Shown: one piece after another, positions 24,501-35,502 of the stretch
Layout: each line of letters opens with the position of its first letter
Position numbering within the stretch: the stretch's first letter is position 1
Origin: Pyricularia pennisetigena
Taxonomy: Eukaryota; Ascomycota; Sordariomycetes; Magnaporthales; Pyriculariaceae
Length of the DNA: 64,000 bases
Direction of reading: 5' to 3'
Assembly (NCBI RefSeq): GCF_004337985.1
Contig: NC_043741.1
Coordinates: 2,673,348-2,737,347 of the forward strand
Made by a program: the position numbers and the translations under genes
Notes under the pieces: generated by a model
What the model saw: only the letters and a program-made list of their open reading frames with translations
What the model was told of the DNA's origin: nothing
Database searches by the model: none

Positions 24501-26546
24501 GTACATCAGGACGAACGGTATGTCGAACTCGTTGAACTCGAGTCCCTTGAGTGCCAACTGCCAAAAGCTCTTGATATCCCTTGCCGGCGCTGTCTTCTCG
24601 TTGATTACCCCCAGCGTCTGCATCCTCCTCTCATTGACCTTGCGGCGTGTATTCTCCCATGCCGGGTTGTAGAGCGCGACCACATTGCCATCTCCGCCGA
24701 CCAGCGGAATGATTGACCAGTTGAAATATGTCTCTTCCAAAAACCCGTTTCGAATGATGAACAACTGGTCGTCATCTTTCATGGTTGCCTGGCCTCGGTT
24801 CCACGCGTTCTCAAAGACCGGCTTGAGGTTGTCCCAGATCTCGGCCCAGACGTGAATGTATGATGCCCCCATCATCACGGGGTGTTTCTGACCTGCCAGC
24901 TGCGTATAAGCCTCATTATAGATGGCCGTGTACTCCTTGCCCCAGTACATGGCGGCCGGGTTAGGACTGCCCATGATAAGGTTAGACATAACGCGAAGGT
25001 CCGAAGGCCAATGTTCCATGGGACCCAGTGGAGTTCGAGCCCAGTCAATTGACCGCGCAAAAATAAAGTGTGCGTCCAACCCTGGATGAACCGCGATCCT
25101 GGTCCAGTCAAACGACGTTCGTCCGGGTTCACCCGTGGTCTCAGCCATGTGAAGACCCAGCCGGGCAGGATCCGCTTCTGAGTGAATATCAGCTGGCGAC
25201 TCTGCCATTACAAGGTCATAGTGCTGCATAGCATCGTCTGTTGGGCCGAAATAGTCATCACCGTCCCCAATAGGTTCGCGCGGCGTGGCGGGGTCCAGAT
25301 CTGGCGTACTGGCCCGGGATGTTTTGTCAACTGTTATTGGAGATGGGCAGTGCGGCTGCGTCAAGTTGTTGGCGTCGGCTGTCGCACGCCACGACCCGCT
25401 CACGACACGATACCTCTTTCGAAGCGTCCAACAAGTCCATGTAACGTTTCCATATGTTGTTGAGGGCAGTAAAATGTCCGTGGGCTGCTTATCCTTGATA
25501 TAGCTCACAACCCATGCCTTGAACCTGGCGAACTCCTTAATAACAGCTGAATCGGACGTCTCGGGTGACAAGAGATCTAGGACCATAGGCGACGCGCGCA
25601 ACGCAGCGTTGGAAAACATGATGGGAAACTGCTTGGGACTCGAGGAAGCTACGGTCGTAAGATCAACAATAAATGTCGGCCGCTCATCCTGTTCCAGAAA
25701 CTCGATAGTGCCAATAGACTGAAGCGGTTGCAGGTGTGCGGGTACTGAGCCAGGGCTTTTGGATGAGCCCCTCCCTTCAAATGGCCAACTCGAATGGGTA
25801 CTAACGGATCTCGCGGGACTGTTGGAGTCTATGCTGCCCCTCGCGAGCTGATGTGTTGTGACTGAATCGGGCTGCCGCATGCGGTCTATCATATTCGCCG
25901 TGGCCTCAGCCGTTCCATAATTTGGGTGAGGCCGCGTCATGCTGGCCCGTGAGCTAGTGGAGGAGAAGAATATTGGAGACGTAGGATCTTCAATGGTCGT
26001 GTATAGCTTCGGCGAGACGAGCGAGCTGAGGTCGATGCTGCGGGGGGAATCAAGGCGCGGCTTCTTCCAGCGGGAGCCAGAAGGACGACCGTCGCTAACG
26101 TCGGCAGCTGGCCCCAGACCACGACTGTCAGCAGTTTGCGCGGAACCGTCTCCAGTGCCCTGCTGCTGCCGCTTCCTTTGCGAGGAGTTCGAGTCGGACT
26201 TGGCCTGTAAGACAGGGAGTATGGATGACTGCTTCCCGGCGCCCTTCCCGTAGCGCTGTTCCGCAATCACCGAAGAGTAAGTTCCACCATTCCGGATCGA
26301 CTCGGGGTTTCGCTCGCGGTATAGGCGCGGGGTTACGTTGTCGAGAGAAGACCGGTCGAGGGATCCCGGAGCGGCGGGTGGCGCACTCGGAGCTGAGTCC
26401 GAGGGCCGCGGCGGTTCGGAAGGGGGGAGAGCTTGTGAGGACGGATCTCGGTGGGAATTCTCCGGAGGCAGGGAAGTGTGCGGTACAGACTGAAATCTGT
26501 CGAGGTTAGAAGATTGGCTCGACGAGGCCGCGCCTGGGAACGTCAT
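21576..26546 (-). CDS. hybrid histidine kinase, multi-PAS (about 1609 aa)
   Basis: Two-component sensor that autophosphorylates on His and relays to its own receiver Asp, normally feeding the HPt/Ypd1 pathway to stress regulators. Exons 26546-21909 and 21767-21576; the 141-nt intron contains the N gap. In order: disordered Ser/Pro-rich N-terminus (1 to about 480); PAS-like sensor (about 490-640; IDWARTPLGPMEHWPSDL); a GAF-like region (about 650-830); a second PAS (about 865-985); HisKA with phospho-acceptor His1018 in SHEMRNP; HATPase with N-box (about 1146, INLMTNAIKF), G1 DTGPGL (about 1221) and G2 GGSGLGL (about 1250). The receiver has VEDN, phospho-acceptor Asp1496 (MDLEMPVMDG), the TAYA Thr and Lys1552 (SKPF). 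Splicing out the gap is needed to join AKAAGI to DDVISKPF. The fungal HHK group was not assigned. No membrane segments are seen, so it is probably cytosolic. A uORF overlaps its start codon. Confidence 0.93.
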   Translation of the reverse strand: MTFPGAASSSQSSNLDRFQSVPHTSLPPENSHRDPSSQALPPSEPPRPSDSAPSAPPAAPGSLDRSSLDNVTPRLYRERNPESIRNGGTYSSVIAEQRYGKGAGKQSSILPVLQAKSDSNSSQRKRQQQGTGDGSAQTADSRGLGPAADVSDGRPSGSRWKKPRLDSPRSIDLSSLVSPKLYTTIEDPTSPIFFSSTSSRASMTRPHPNYGTAEATANMIDRMRQPDSVTTHQLARGSIDSNSPARSVSTHSSWPFEGRGSSKSPGSVPAHLQPLQSIGTIEFLEQDERPTFIVDLTTVASSSPKQFPIMFSNAALRASPMVLDLLSPETSDSAVIKEFARFKAWVVSYIKDKQPTDILLPSTTYGNVTWTCWTLRKRYRVVSGSWRATADANNLTQPHCPSPITVDKTSRASTPDLDPATPREPIGDGDDYFGPTDDAMQHYDLVMAESPADIHSEADPARLGLHMAETTGEPGRTSFDWTRIAVHPGLDAHFIFARSIDWARTPLGPMEHWPSDLRVMSNLIMGSPNPAAMYWGKEYTAIYNEAYTQLAGQKHPVMMGASYIHVWAEIWDNLKPVFENAWNRGQATMKDDDQLFIIRNGFLEETYFNWSIIPLVGGDGNVVALYNPAWENTRRKVNERRMQTLGVINEKTAPARDIKSFWQLALKGLEFNEFDIPFVLMYSTCPDESESEVSSLHSGSLANPPTVVLEGSLGVPVGHPTAVKYLDLRTSDDGFAPYMREAMGCTDSPIVLSKESGTLPHHLISGFERRGFGDPARTIVVFPVHPTPTGEAVAGFIVMGTNPRRPYNEDFELFIKLLSRALATSMASVALFEEEIRKGQKAARIAALDRQELSLQLRLRTQEAVESEYKFSRMAEFAPVGMFITNNQAKITYSNDMWWQISRHPRSHDTLGSWMQSVRDEDRPGLEAVWSKLVTEKVTTTHEFRFKSSSQAEGHPVDTWVLLSAFPEKDANGDLKRIFGCITDITQQKWAETFQRQRREEAVELKRQQENFIDMTSHEMRNPLSAILQCSDEITSGLARFCSGNETLNTDLQLLMDGCLEAANTIALCASHQKRIVDDILTFSKLDSQLLLVTPVDAQPITAVQKVLKMFESEIRSSQIRVEFRVEKSYEELGVDWVKIDPSRLQQILINLMTNAIKFTNSRDSPTIIVSMGASRNNGDGMAPSSGLNYFPTRSPATENITDKPEWGSGEKVYLHFSVTDTGPGLDAKEKKLLFHRFSQTSPRTHVQYGGSGLGLYISRILSELQGGQISVSSEKGVGSTFAFYIQARKVDPSDIPPDVLATAGSFKIDAAAPKNNGSSVSNTGIAKPPSLSALEGASYTLEKTTISPTTTPPVSTLNGASSPQRQRDVVNVSSVTTTRSPTPSASQHSHRPLDVLIVEDNLVNQRVLQRQLVRCGNNTLVANHGQEALATLQRSRFWRHGVLEEQQHQLGVGGTAEQSQKPGTSTTEDPSSPGTSMTSTCQQESNINISVILMDLEMPVMDGMTCARRIRELEGLGVIAHHIPIIAVTAYARPEQIETAKAAGIVSFFFFFFFXXXXXXXXXXXEQDNLGGGEMCKQKGTYLYVITNRVKQDDVISKPFRIPELIPKIEELVSKFDTNAAFGSGAMDISPAEPMVTSPTATPPPPPPAATTTVA
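21768..21908 (-). other. intron of the histidine kinase containing an assembly gap
   Basis: On the minus strand it starts GTGAGT followed at once by a T run of at least 22, then 33 N (21849-21881), and ends with CAG at 21768. CTAAC at about 21781-21785 is a branch site. The gap almost certainly marks an unresolved longer poly(T). The true intron length is unknown, but the flanking exons join in phase 0. Confidence 0.85.
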
Positions 26547-26587
26547 GGGAGCATATGATTAAGAGAAGCGTATGGTGCAATGACCAT
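26543..26587 (-). promoter_or_regulatory. uORF overlapping the histidine kinase start codon
   Basis: A 14-residue uORF (MVIAPYASLNHMLP) starts at 26587. Its TGA (26545-26543) overlaps the kinase ATG (26546-26544) as ATGA. A second in-frame ATG lies inside it. If the transcript includes this region, translation of the kinase would depend on leaky scanning or termination-reinitiation. Transcript extent is inferred. Confidence 0.6.
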
Positions 26588-29369
26588 ATCAGAACTATGA
26601 GAACAAAGCGAACCTTTGATGTGTTTGATGGACCCAAGAAAATAAGATAAAGGGTGAGGCTTGTCGCCGGCCAGAGGTGAACGGAATGAAAAGCTGCGAC
26701 GGACTAGACCCAAGCTTGTGGCGGCGCCGACTTTAGTCTAGGCTAGAATCGAGGCAGGGAGTAGGGTACAAGGCGCTCGAGTAAAGCAACTTACCTTAGA
26801 TAATTAGTTCGCGCGGAAGCCGCACCAGCATGCCTTGACCGTGTCAATTGCTTAGACTCAAGGATTCATTAACCTTTGAACGTCTTTGCTCCCCAGCTCG
26901 TACAAGGTTTCGGGCGCACAGATGGGGCGTTTCGTATCGTCGTCAACGCCTTTTCGATGAACGGGACGAACAAGGGACCGGTTTGTGCCGGGTAGGATGG
27001 TTTGATTGAATTCGCGGTAAACTTGGAAATCAGTAGCAAAACGAAGACCAGGCCAACCTGGCCACACAGTCACTGGGTATGAAGGCTCGACTGAGGCGTG
27101 GATGAGTTTAATCAATGTAGAACCTTGACGGCAAGGAAAGCTTGTGTGTCTGCTCTACCTCTAATGTAGGTACCTGAGGTAGGTAACTGATGCGCGTGAA
27201 AGCAAGGTCAAGGGAGACAGAGCAGAAACGGATGGACGTAAGAGATAAAAAAAAAAAACAAAATTCAAGATGGCATGAGAAGTACCGAGGCTGCTGATAT
27301 AAAAAATAATAATGGAAAAAAGCTAGCCGCAGGGACAGATAGATAACAGAGTCCAGGCGGTTTGGTGGCGATGAGGGCTTTGCGAGTGTGTTGCAGCAAG
27401 CAAAGATCCTTACCACATACCGTCTCCGAACATATTGTAAGAGGTTATTGCTGCTGGGGGCGATGGGTTGTGGGCGGCGGGGTGTGGATCTTTTGCACGC
27501 AGCGCTGGAATCATCGACGATCGAGATGGCACTAGGTGCCAGATTACAAGAGCCATCTAGTCTAGATCTGGAATTAGCGTTGGGGCATCCGATTCGCCCG
27601 CCCGGTGCGCATTGCTCCAAAGAACGTTTGAAATTGGCGGGTCAAGCATCCGGAAGGAGTTTTTTTTTTTTTTTTTATAAAGTCGTTGACAGCGCTGTTC
27701 ACAACAGATATTGAAGCTTTTTCCCACGATATACCAAGGCCTCTTGTTTCTGTATATTCGAATCTTTGTACTACCTTGATCTGGCTACTCCAGTGCAGTT
27801 ACTCCGCTTGGGAGGTTTGTGGCAACTTGATTGATTTATCCCCTTGTCGGACCCGAGGCTAATGCTAAGCTAGTTATTGCAGTACTACTTCGTGGCGAGA
27901 CCCACTGAAAAAGCTCACGTCGCCAGAAGTGCCGCTTTAAGTCAGGCAGCTTACAACTTCCCTCAGCCGACGGCTTGACCAGCATCGTGCTTTTTTGTTG
28001 GCAGAAAGAAAAACAAAACTGTAAAAATGCTCCGTCCCTGACTATGCCAACCACCATTTGGTTGTCCAAGGAAATATTTGGAGCTCTGTATACTCCATAT
28101 TGCACGCCCCAGCATAAGGGACCACGACTGCAAGGAACGCGGTGAGCCCAAAGTCGGGAGGAAAGGTACTCAACGTCCATCTGCTAGCCCCTGTAAGGTT
28201 AAGTCCAGAAGGGCCTTTTCAAGGCGACTTGGCCAGGGATCCTGGCACCGTCGCTTTTGGTCTGGAATCACCCTTGCCCCGCACTCTGCTGATCTGAAAA
28301 GCTGCCTGCCATCGTCGTTTGCGTTGGTGGCTTTCTTGGTAAAGCACGCGGCCTAGAAATTTTCAGGGAAAAAATGCGGGTTTACAAAATATCCACATCG
28401 TATTCTCTAACGGCCCTGGGTATTGGCACCACCACTTTTCCATGCACTCCTGACTGTTTTGTTCACTTTATCCGAGTTGGCCAAGCGGCTTTCCAAGCAG
28501 GATGAGTTCTGTCATACAAACAGTTGGCTTTCTCGAGATAATCCTTCGACAAAACCCTTAGAATATTTCTTGAAGCGCCTGACAAATGATGAGCCAGAAG
28601 TTTGTTGGCGGGGGAGAGGGAAGGAAAGCAGAAAAAAAAAAGAGGATATTAAATCATCCGAGTTCCGAAAGACGAGCACGTCCCGTACCTGATCCCAATA
28701 CATCTGCACATGCATTGGTTCAAGCAATCACCGCCCAGGACCAAGAACGATATCAAACAGACAAGAAAAATTCAACGGCACCACGTTCGCTCATGGCAAT
28801 ACAAAGCACACGCCGATAAGCTGACATCAGCACGTAATGGTTTCGTACGCAAGGTACATTTGGTACCTAGATATGGTAGTCAATCCAATATTGGCTTCAA
28901 GGTAGCGTCATACAACGGTCGATCTGTCTGCATTTACTTGCTTTTGTATCTGAGGTGAATAGTGTCCGCACAGCCCTGCTTTTGTAGTTTCCGATGCGAT
29001 GCCATGTTAACACCTACCTACCTACAGCTAGCTCCCCGGGCTGAGCCGGGCTGTCATCTGTCGGGGAGGGGCCGATCTGGCTCAAGCTTTCATTTTAACT
29101 TAATTTTATTCTGCGAAGCCGTTTCCGCAGTGAGGGCAAAACACCCGAAGGGAGGAAAGCGCGTAAGCTTTTCTATATTGTATTTTCTTTCTTATTATCC
29201 CTCTCTCTCGTGCACCTTCCTTTCTCAACCGGGGTACCTCGTGGCCTTTCTCAAATCCGTACGATTGATTCTTCAGGCGAATGGATTTAATCGCGACGGG
29301 TAAAGGCAGGGCACATGGCGACGTTATGGAAAGCATAGAGCATGTTATGGACCGGCCAATTTGCTGCTT
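26588..29369. other. upstream region of the histidine kinase, no gene seen
   Basis: A minus-strand GTAAGT at 26794-26789 follows a non-coding exon-like stretch and could be a 5'-leader intron donor for the kinase. A poly(T)17 lies at 27660-27676. Open frames here are short and unrelated to known families. A D-arm-like word at about 28466 does not complete a tRNA. Confidence 0.45.
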
Positions 29370-29738
29370 TCATACGGATGTGGTTTTTTGTGGAAATACA
29401 ATCTCTTTAATCTTCTGTATTATAAACAGGTTCAACCCACGATAATGCCACAAATTCCCAACCTCGAGAAAGCAACGTTGAACGAGCGGACCCTTCAAAT
29501 GCCGGGGGCCACACACAATCGGCGTTTCTGAAGCCGCCGCCACTAACAACTCGCCATCTTGGTTAGCATAGTCTACCCTCTTTTCCATGGTATTAACATG
29601 TGCCGGCTTCGGGCAGTGGGGCAACACAAATCGAGTGAGAATGGCATTCGTATCCGACGTATTGGTGGCGAACGCTGCGGCGACGGACACGGCGCCGCCA
29701 TAAACGTTGGCAACCAAAACAAAATGCTCACCTTGCAT
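29370..29738 (-). CDS. weak hypothetical ORF, 122 aa
   Basis: I do not recognise it. An ATG-initiated continuous frame with balanced amino-acid composition starts MQGEHFVLVANVYGGAV; no low complexity, signal peptide or membrane segment is seen. GGTGAGC right after the start could also be a splice donor. It might be a lineage-specific gene or a decayed element fragment. Nothing in the neighbourhood helps. Confidence 0.25.
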   Translation of the reverse strand: MQGEHFVLVANVYGGAVSVAAAFATNTSDTNAILTRFVLPHCPKPAHVNTMEKRVDYANQDGELLVAAASETPIVCGPRHLKGPLVQRCFLEVGNLWHYRGLNLFIIQKIKEIVFPQKTTSV

Positions 29739-31266
29739 TTTTAAATAAAGGTAATCTTCGGTTGACTTTGCAAAGACTGTGGTGGATATAATAACGTTTC
29801 ATAAGAGTTGCTTCTATAGAGTTTGTGTACCGGGCCGAATAGTAACGAGCAAAAAACATACAGTACACATTCCAAGTTGACTTGCTTTCATTCACACCAC
29901 TTAAAATGCCTTCAATTTGCTATATCATACAAATGTATCGGGCATTCAAAACACAATTTCCACGGTTGAAGTGATTAACTTGGTTTTCAAAACATTTGTT
30001 TTACCAAAATTTAACTGAGAAACTTTAAGCAACGAGCTCAAATGTGTCTCAAGTATTTGGCCTGACCATCCTCGAGGCCTCTTCTGGTCAGGAGCCATCC
30101 CAGTGTCAATGGTTTGAGACATTCGCAGGTTTTGGGCCTCTCTGATTCCGGTCAGCTTACTCACTAATACAAATAAACCCAACGACCGGCAAGGCCGGTT
30201 AGCGGGTAACAGGTCCCGAAAGGCATGAACAACCCCAGCGAGTGAAGGATGAGCTGCGACTAGCTGCACCAGGAATCAATGTATAGGCTAAAGCCCTTTA
30301 GGATGCAACGCAGGTTCCCGGACACTGGTCATGAACGCTGGTTTTAGCCCTTTGCAAATAAGGTCAAGCTAAATGGTTTGTAAACCTTGGGTATCGTCGT
30401 GGCATCACCATGACATTCGTAAAAGTTTCTGTCGTCGCACAAATTGATTCGGGCATTATGGTCGGATTTGGGAAGCGAATCGCACTCTTTAAGCCTATTT
30501 AAGGAAACAGAGCTTTTCCATATCCGGGGAGTTCTGCAGAAGAGGGTAGGAACCCAGACAAGCAGTCTATTTGCTGACGAGCAGCTAGGCCGGTGGGCCC
30601 ACCCGCGACATGGGGGGCAAAGTCCCTCACATTCCTTGCGACGGCATGATTGGACCACCGCAAGAGGCATGCACCAAATTGAATTCCGGGCCCGCCCACC
30701 TGCACTCGCGGGCGCTTACATCTCGGCACCCTCATTGGGCCGCCGGAGTTGTGATTAACGGTGAAAGGGACCACCCACCGAGGTTGGCGCCCTCGTTTGG
30801 TGACACCCACACTTGGCAAGGCGCCAAAAGCAAGCAATGAGTGGTGGGAAGGTGACATGAGGAATGTCGGGGGCCAGGAAAGAGAGGAAATAAGACCTGC
30901 TGTCAGCCCGCGCGCCGTTCCCCAGGCCGGGCCACCAACCCTTTCTCTCTCCGCCGATGTTGCGAGAACGACTGTTTTCGTTCGTTTCGAACGAGCCCAA
31001 CGACTTTCGTGTTGTCTTGATTGACAGCTGCGAAGATATCCCAGTGTCCACGATTGATTGTTGGCTTTTCCCCGCTTTCTAGTACGACCCGCGGCCACTT
31101 ACAGGCCTTGGCGAAACTTGCAGCTCTCATCCATTATCGCTCTTGTTGAAGGAAGGCCAGATTGGTCCCCGAAACAATCTCGGGGAAATCTCGAGTAGAC
31201 TTCTGCAGGGGTCTTCCTGTCATCGACTATACTCATCCATCGCTGGGCAGAAAATCGACAGCAAAC
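29739..31266. other. no supported gene; promoter of membrane-protein gene at right end
   Basis: Open frames occur on both strands but overlap each other and show no domain or splice support. The last few hundred bases before 31267 are the likely promoter and leader of the next gene. Confidence 0.45.
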
Positions 31267-32265
31267 ATGGCCATCAAGGGATACACAGTTGTGCGCCGGA
31301 AGTGGAAGTCCAGGAAGCCCATTTGGGTCCTGATGGCAGCCGAGCTGGTCACCATGATTCCACTGCTCGTCCTCTTTGGCATCGCTCAACCCGATACCTT
31401 CCGAACGCTCATGTGGAGAATTGGCCATGCTGAGAAGCTCAACTCAAACCCCAACATCATCCTCTACGCCCTGGCAAACCATGAGCCGATGCCCAAGGTG
31501 CCGTTTGTTTGGTCGCAATTGTACGTTATTGCGAGGTTGCCTCTTTTTTTCCATTAGGTTTCACCACCGAAAGCGTAGGCTCTAATATAGAAGCTTTTTT
31601 ACACAGGCTTACCGAGTTCAACGTGGTTATCTCGGTCATCTCACTCTTCTTTCTGCTGGCGAAGATGATCGGCTTCATCATGAAAATCTACCTCCCGGTT
31701 GTTGCGGTTGGCTGCAACATGATTATGACGGCATTCTATGCCGTGAGCGTCTATGGACAGGCCGGTCCCGATTACCTTGACCCTCGATACCCGAGCCCAA
31801 CGCCTTGGTATCTCAGGAGGAGTTGCGACGTGGCAGAGGGATATGGCGCTGGCAAAACCTGCATGATCATCCAGGGGACATTCGCTGCTACTGTCATAAT
31901 GCTGTGAGTAAAATCTTCTTGTTTTTACCACTATGTTGCCTCCCGGATGACTTTTGGCTCCAAAGGTTCGACAGCGACCCAGGAGACTGACTTGCCTGAA
32001 ACATAGCTGCATTTATGTGATAAACCTCGGATGGGCAATTTTCAACATGATACCCACAAAACATGACAAGCGACACGATGAAGACGAAGATGAAAACGAG
32101 TACGCGTCTAGCGACTCACCCACCGAGGTCAAGACTTGGGAGATGCAGCCACAGACGCCAAGCGCAGGCGCTGTACCATTCACCCCTAGGACGCAGGCCT
32201 TCCACACCTTGGATAGAAAATTGCCATTCAGGGCATATGCCGAACAGAGGCAGACGTATGCCTGA
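31267..32265 (+). CDS. four-helix integral membrane protein (269 aa)
   Basis: The function is unknown. Exons 31267-31520, 31607-31903 and 32007-32265; donors GTACGT and GTGAGT; phases match. Hydrophobic segments lie at about residues 19-40 (IWVLMAAELVTMIPLLVLFG), 89-107, 112-134 and 170-198, with a basic N-terminus (VVRRKWKSRK) suggesting a cytosolic N-end. The loop between helices 3 and 4 contains a Pro/Tyr-rich segment and two Cys (SCDVAEGYGAGKTC) that could pair. The C-terminal ~70 residues are hydrophilic, with an acidic DEDEDENEY patch. Topology resembles MARVEL or tetraspan-type fungal proteins, but no diagnostic motif is seen. It heads a run of four co-oriented genes with separate promoters. 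Confidence 0.85.
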
Positions 32266-33311
32266 GTAACGTTTATGGGTTTGTTTGGCTTTGCGGCATC
32301 GGCAACGGGGCCGATGAATTGTACCTTATTGAGGATATCGGCAGTGTACTAAACGTACAAGGGCTGAAATGAAGATTTGTTTCTTACTAAATGCTGGACT
32401 GTGGTATTACGGAATGCTCCGAGTAACCCCTGTTTTTGCTTGGGAGGGTACTCTCGTTATATATTATGCCTTTTCTGTGAGTATCAAGCCAGGGTGGAGA
32501 CATTGAAACGATGACGGCGTTTTTTTGGGATGGGGTTTGAATTCATATTATATAATCGCACCTATAGTCTGTGTAACACCAAATGTCCGACTGCCATCTT
32601 GTGCCTGTTGGTCTAGATTAGACTAATAGACAGCAGCAATAGACTGATGGCCTCTTCTCGCTCGATGGAAAAGTTTATACGAGAGACCGAGAAACCTTTC
32701 CAAACCCAAAAATGACTAGACAAGTTCTTTGATATTGCGATATGGCAAGTGGTACTATGGATCAAAACATAATGCTAGGAATTAGAGATAAAAGAAGCCT
32801 TAGCGACGTATTTCTATGCCGTCGACCGGAAGATGTTATTCTACCTACCGTAAGGAGCACCGGTAGATAGGTAGCACCAAAACCCATCGTTCTGTCCCAA
32901 AATGGTAGGTCCTGCCGGTTTGTGGGTCGGCTCCGGGGCGCACCCCCGCTACGCGGCATCGGGGCTCCACTTGCGTCATAGGAAAACGGGGAATAGCATG
33001 AGCTGGAGCTGTGTTTTAGGGTCCTTCCGCTCAACGCATTCATTAATTAATTCTTGTCGAGCCCATTCCCCATTCATGATTGATTGTTCCCTTATTCTCT
33101 CTCCAAAAAAAAAAAAAAAAAACTCCTCAGGAAGCAAGCTGTTCTCAATTGCGAAGAACTCGTTAAACAGCTACAAAAATTCAGGATAATCGTGGGAGCT
33201 GCTCAATCCTGCTCCGTCCCGCTCATCATCCAGAGCCCACGCCACCGAAGCCTTGACCCGTGGAAGCGCGGCTCCAGACGGCGTCGCCCACAGGCCGGTG
33301 AAACCGCCACA
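32266..33311. other. intergenic region before succinate-semialdehyde dehydrogenase
   Basis: Contains the 3'-UTR of the membrane-protein gene, a poly(A)18 at 33105-33122 and the dehydrogenase promoter. No further gene seen. Confidence 0.5.
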
Positions 33312-35098
33312 ATGTCTGCCATTCGCATGCACAGGCATGCATGCTCAGCCTCTCGCCTCGTGGCTAGGACTTCAGCCCAGAGGCGAACGGTGCCGTTCCT
33401 GGGTCCTAGCTATGCTCGTCTTGCGTCTACCCAAGTACCCAAGGTATATGATGCTTTTTTGGGAAGAAAATGTGATATCGCAGTCAATGCTAACAATCCT
33501 GCCTTGTTACTCGTCCAGCTCAAAGACCCCTCCCTCTTCAAGCAAAACGTCTGCTATGTCAACGGCGCCTTTGTCCCCGCCAAGTCGGGTGCGACCTTTG
33601 CCGTGGCTGACCCGACGACGGGCGAGCACATTGGCATTGCCCCCGAGTTCGACGCTGCAGATACCGAGGCCGCCATCGCCGCTGCTGAGAATGCATTCAA
33701 GACCTATCGACTGACCACGGGCCGCGAGCGCTCCAAGCTGCTGCGGAGGTGGTATGACCTCATGGTAGCCAACGCCGACGACCTCGCGACTCTTATCACG
33801 TGGGAAAACGGCAAGACAATCGCCGACGCAAAGGGCGAAGTCACCTATGCAGCAAACTTTTTCGAGTGGTTCAGCGAGGAGGCGCCTCGCGTGTACGGGG
33901 ACACCATACAGCCAACCCTGGCGACTAACAGGGTCGTCACGAGGAAGGAGCCCGTTGGGGTTTGTTCGCTAATCACGCCGTAAGTCCGTCGGGGTGCCTA
34001 CCGGCCCGTCGATTGTGAGCTCGGTGCACTGAAGAGATTCTTGGATACTAATACTTACACTTTTTGGTTCTGCGCAACAGATGGAACTTCCCCGCCGCCA
34101 TGGGCACACGCAAGATCGGTCCGGCCCTCGCAGCCGGCTGCACCGTTGTCTGCAAAGCACCCGCCGAAACGCCATTCACATCGCTGGCGCTCGCTGAGTT
34201 GGCCCACCGCGCCGGTGTGCCTGCAGGCGTCGTCAACTTTGTGACATCACACTCCAACACTAAGACCGTCGGCGAGGTGCTCTGCACGCACCCGGCGGTG
34301 CGCAAGATCAGCTTCACTGGCTCAACTGGCGTCGGCAAGACGCTCATGAAACAAGCAGCCGGGACTCTGAAGAAGTGCTCATTCGAGCTCGGCGGTAACG
34401 CGCCGTTCATCGTATTTGACGACGCTGACCTCGACGCTGCCGTAGACGGCGCCATCGCATGCAAGTTCAGGTCGAGCGGGCAGACGTGCGTCTGTGCCAA
34501 CAGGATCTATGTGCAGCGCGGCATCTACGACGCCTTTGCCGAAAGGCTTGCCAAGAAGGTCAAGGAAACGTTCAAGCTCGGGAGCGGGTTCGACCCCGAA
34601 ACTACGCACGGCCCACTGATACACGATAGGGCCGTGTCCAAGGTTGCCTCGCAGGTCGAGGATGCGGTGGGTAAGGGCGCTAAACTTCTGGCCGGCGGCA
34701 AGCGGCTGCCCGATCTGGGCCCGCACTTTTTCGCTCCCACGGTGCTGGGCGATATGACGCCGGAAATGTCGATTGCGCGAGAGGAGACATTTGGCCCGAT
34801 CGCTGGTCTGTTCAAATTCGACACGGAGGCCGAGGTGGTGAGGATGGCCAACGACACCGAGGTTGGCCTGGCGGGTTACTTCTTCTCAAAAGACATTCAT
34901 CGGGCGTACAGGGTGGCCGAAGCTCTCGAGGTGGGCATGGTGGGCGTCAACACGGGCATCATCAGCGACGTGGCGAGCCCCTTTGGTGGCGTCAAGGAGA
35001 GCGGATTCGGCAGGGAGGGCAGCATGTATGGCATTCATGAGTACCAGGTCACCAAGACCATTACTTTTGGTGGTATGGGGAAGGATCTGCAGGAATGA
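33312..35098 (+). CDS. succinate-semialdehyde dehydrogenase, probably mitochondrial (536 aa)
   Basis: Oxidises succinic semialdehyde to succinate with NAD(P)+, the last step of the GABA shunt. Exons 33312-33443, 33519-33979 and 34081-35098; both introns have good branch words (GCTAAC, TACTAAT). The N-terminal ~40 residues are Arg/Ser/Ala-rich and lack acidic residues, like a mitochondrial presequence. Aldehyde-dehydrogenase hallmarks: PWNFP oxyanion Asn, CKAPAETP cofactor loop, catalytic Glu300 in FELGGNAP and nucleophile Cys334 in GQTCVCANR, 34 residues apart as in GabD. The CVC pair matches the SSADH subfamily, where the second Cys can form a redox-regulated disulfide. Full length for the family. 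It lies upstream of the L-arabinitol dehydrogenase with its own promoter. Confidence 0.93.
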
Positions 35099-35470
35099 TA
35101 TGAATATTGGCATAAAAAGGTTAATTTATGATGTCGATACAGCATAGGAAGTGAGGAGTTATCTTGCTTGTATTTATCTTATGTGTTACCCAGCCGCATA
35201 GGTTTAGTTCACAGCATGTGAGGTTGCCCGATCGGACCTGAGACTTGTGTCACATGATGGGGCATGAACCTCTCGTCAGTGGATGACGGCTACACTGATC
35301 AAAAGATCTGGCCCAGGTCAGTTTGGAGAAGAAGCGGCTTTCTGAACCGTCAGGCTCATAACATCAAACATTAAATCAGATAAAGGCGGTCGGACAAATC
35401 AATTAGCCTTTGGTGCCGATGCGGTTTCGGATTTCCCACTGCGGTGATCACAAGGCTTCTATTTCTCGAG

Positions 35471-35474
<4 letters not shown>

Positions 35475-35502
<28 letters not shown>
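35475..35502. repeat. poly(T)28
   Basis: Uninterrupted run of 28 T about 400 bp past the dehydrogenase stop codon. Confidence 0.95.

Noticed and set aside
22839..24716. Several 130-150-codon plus-strand frames opposite the histidine kinase
   Set aside because: The minus strand encodes intact kinase domains throughout; the plus frames have no family resemblance.
28440..28530. tRNA-like word CGAGTTGGCCAAGCGG
   Set aside because: It resembles a D-arm, but no matching acceptor stem, anticodon arm or T-arm could be drawn.
29370..31098. Possible decayed transposon with repeat-induced point mutation
   Set aside because: I see neither strong TpA enrichment, terminal repeats, nor transposase or reverse-transcriptase motifs.
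33084..33311. Upstream in-frame extension of succinate-semialdehyde dehydrogenase through a poly-Lys stretch
   Set aside because: It reads through a poly(A) tract without an ATG; the start at 33312 begins a good mitochondrial presequence.
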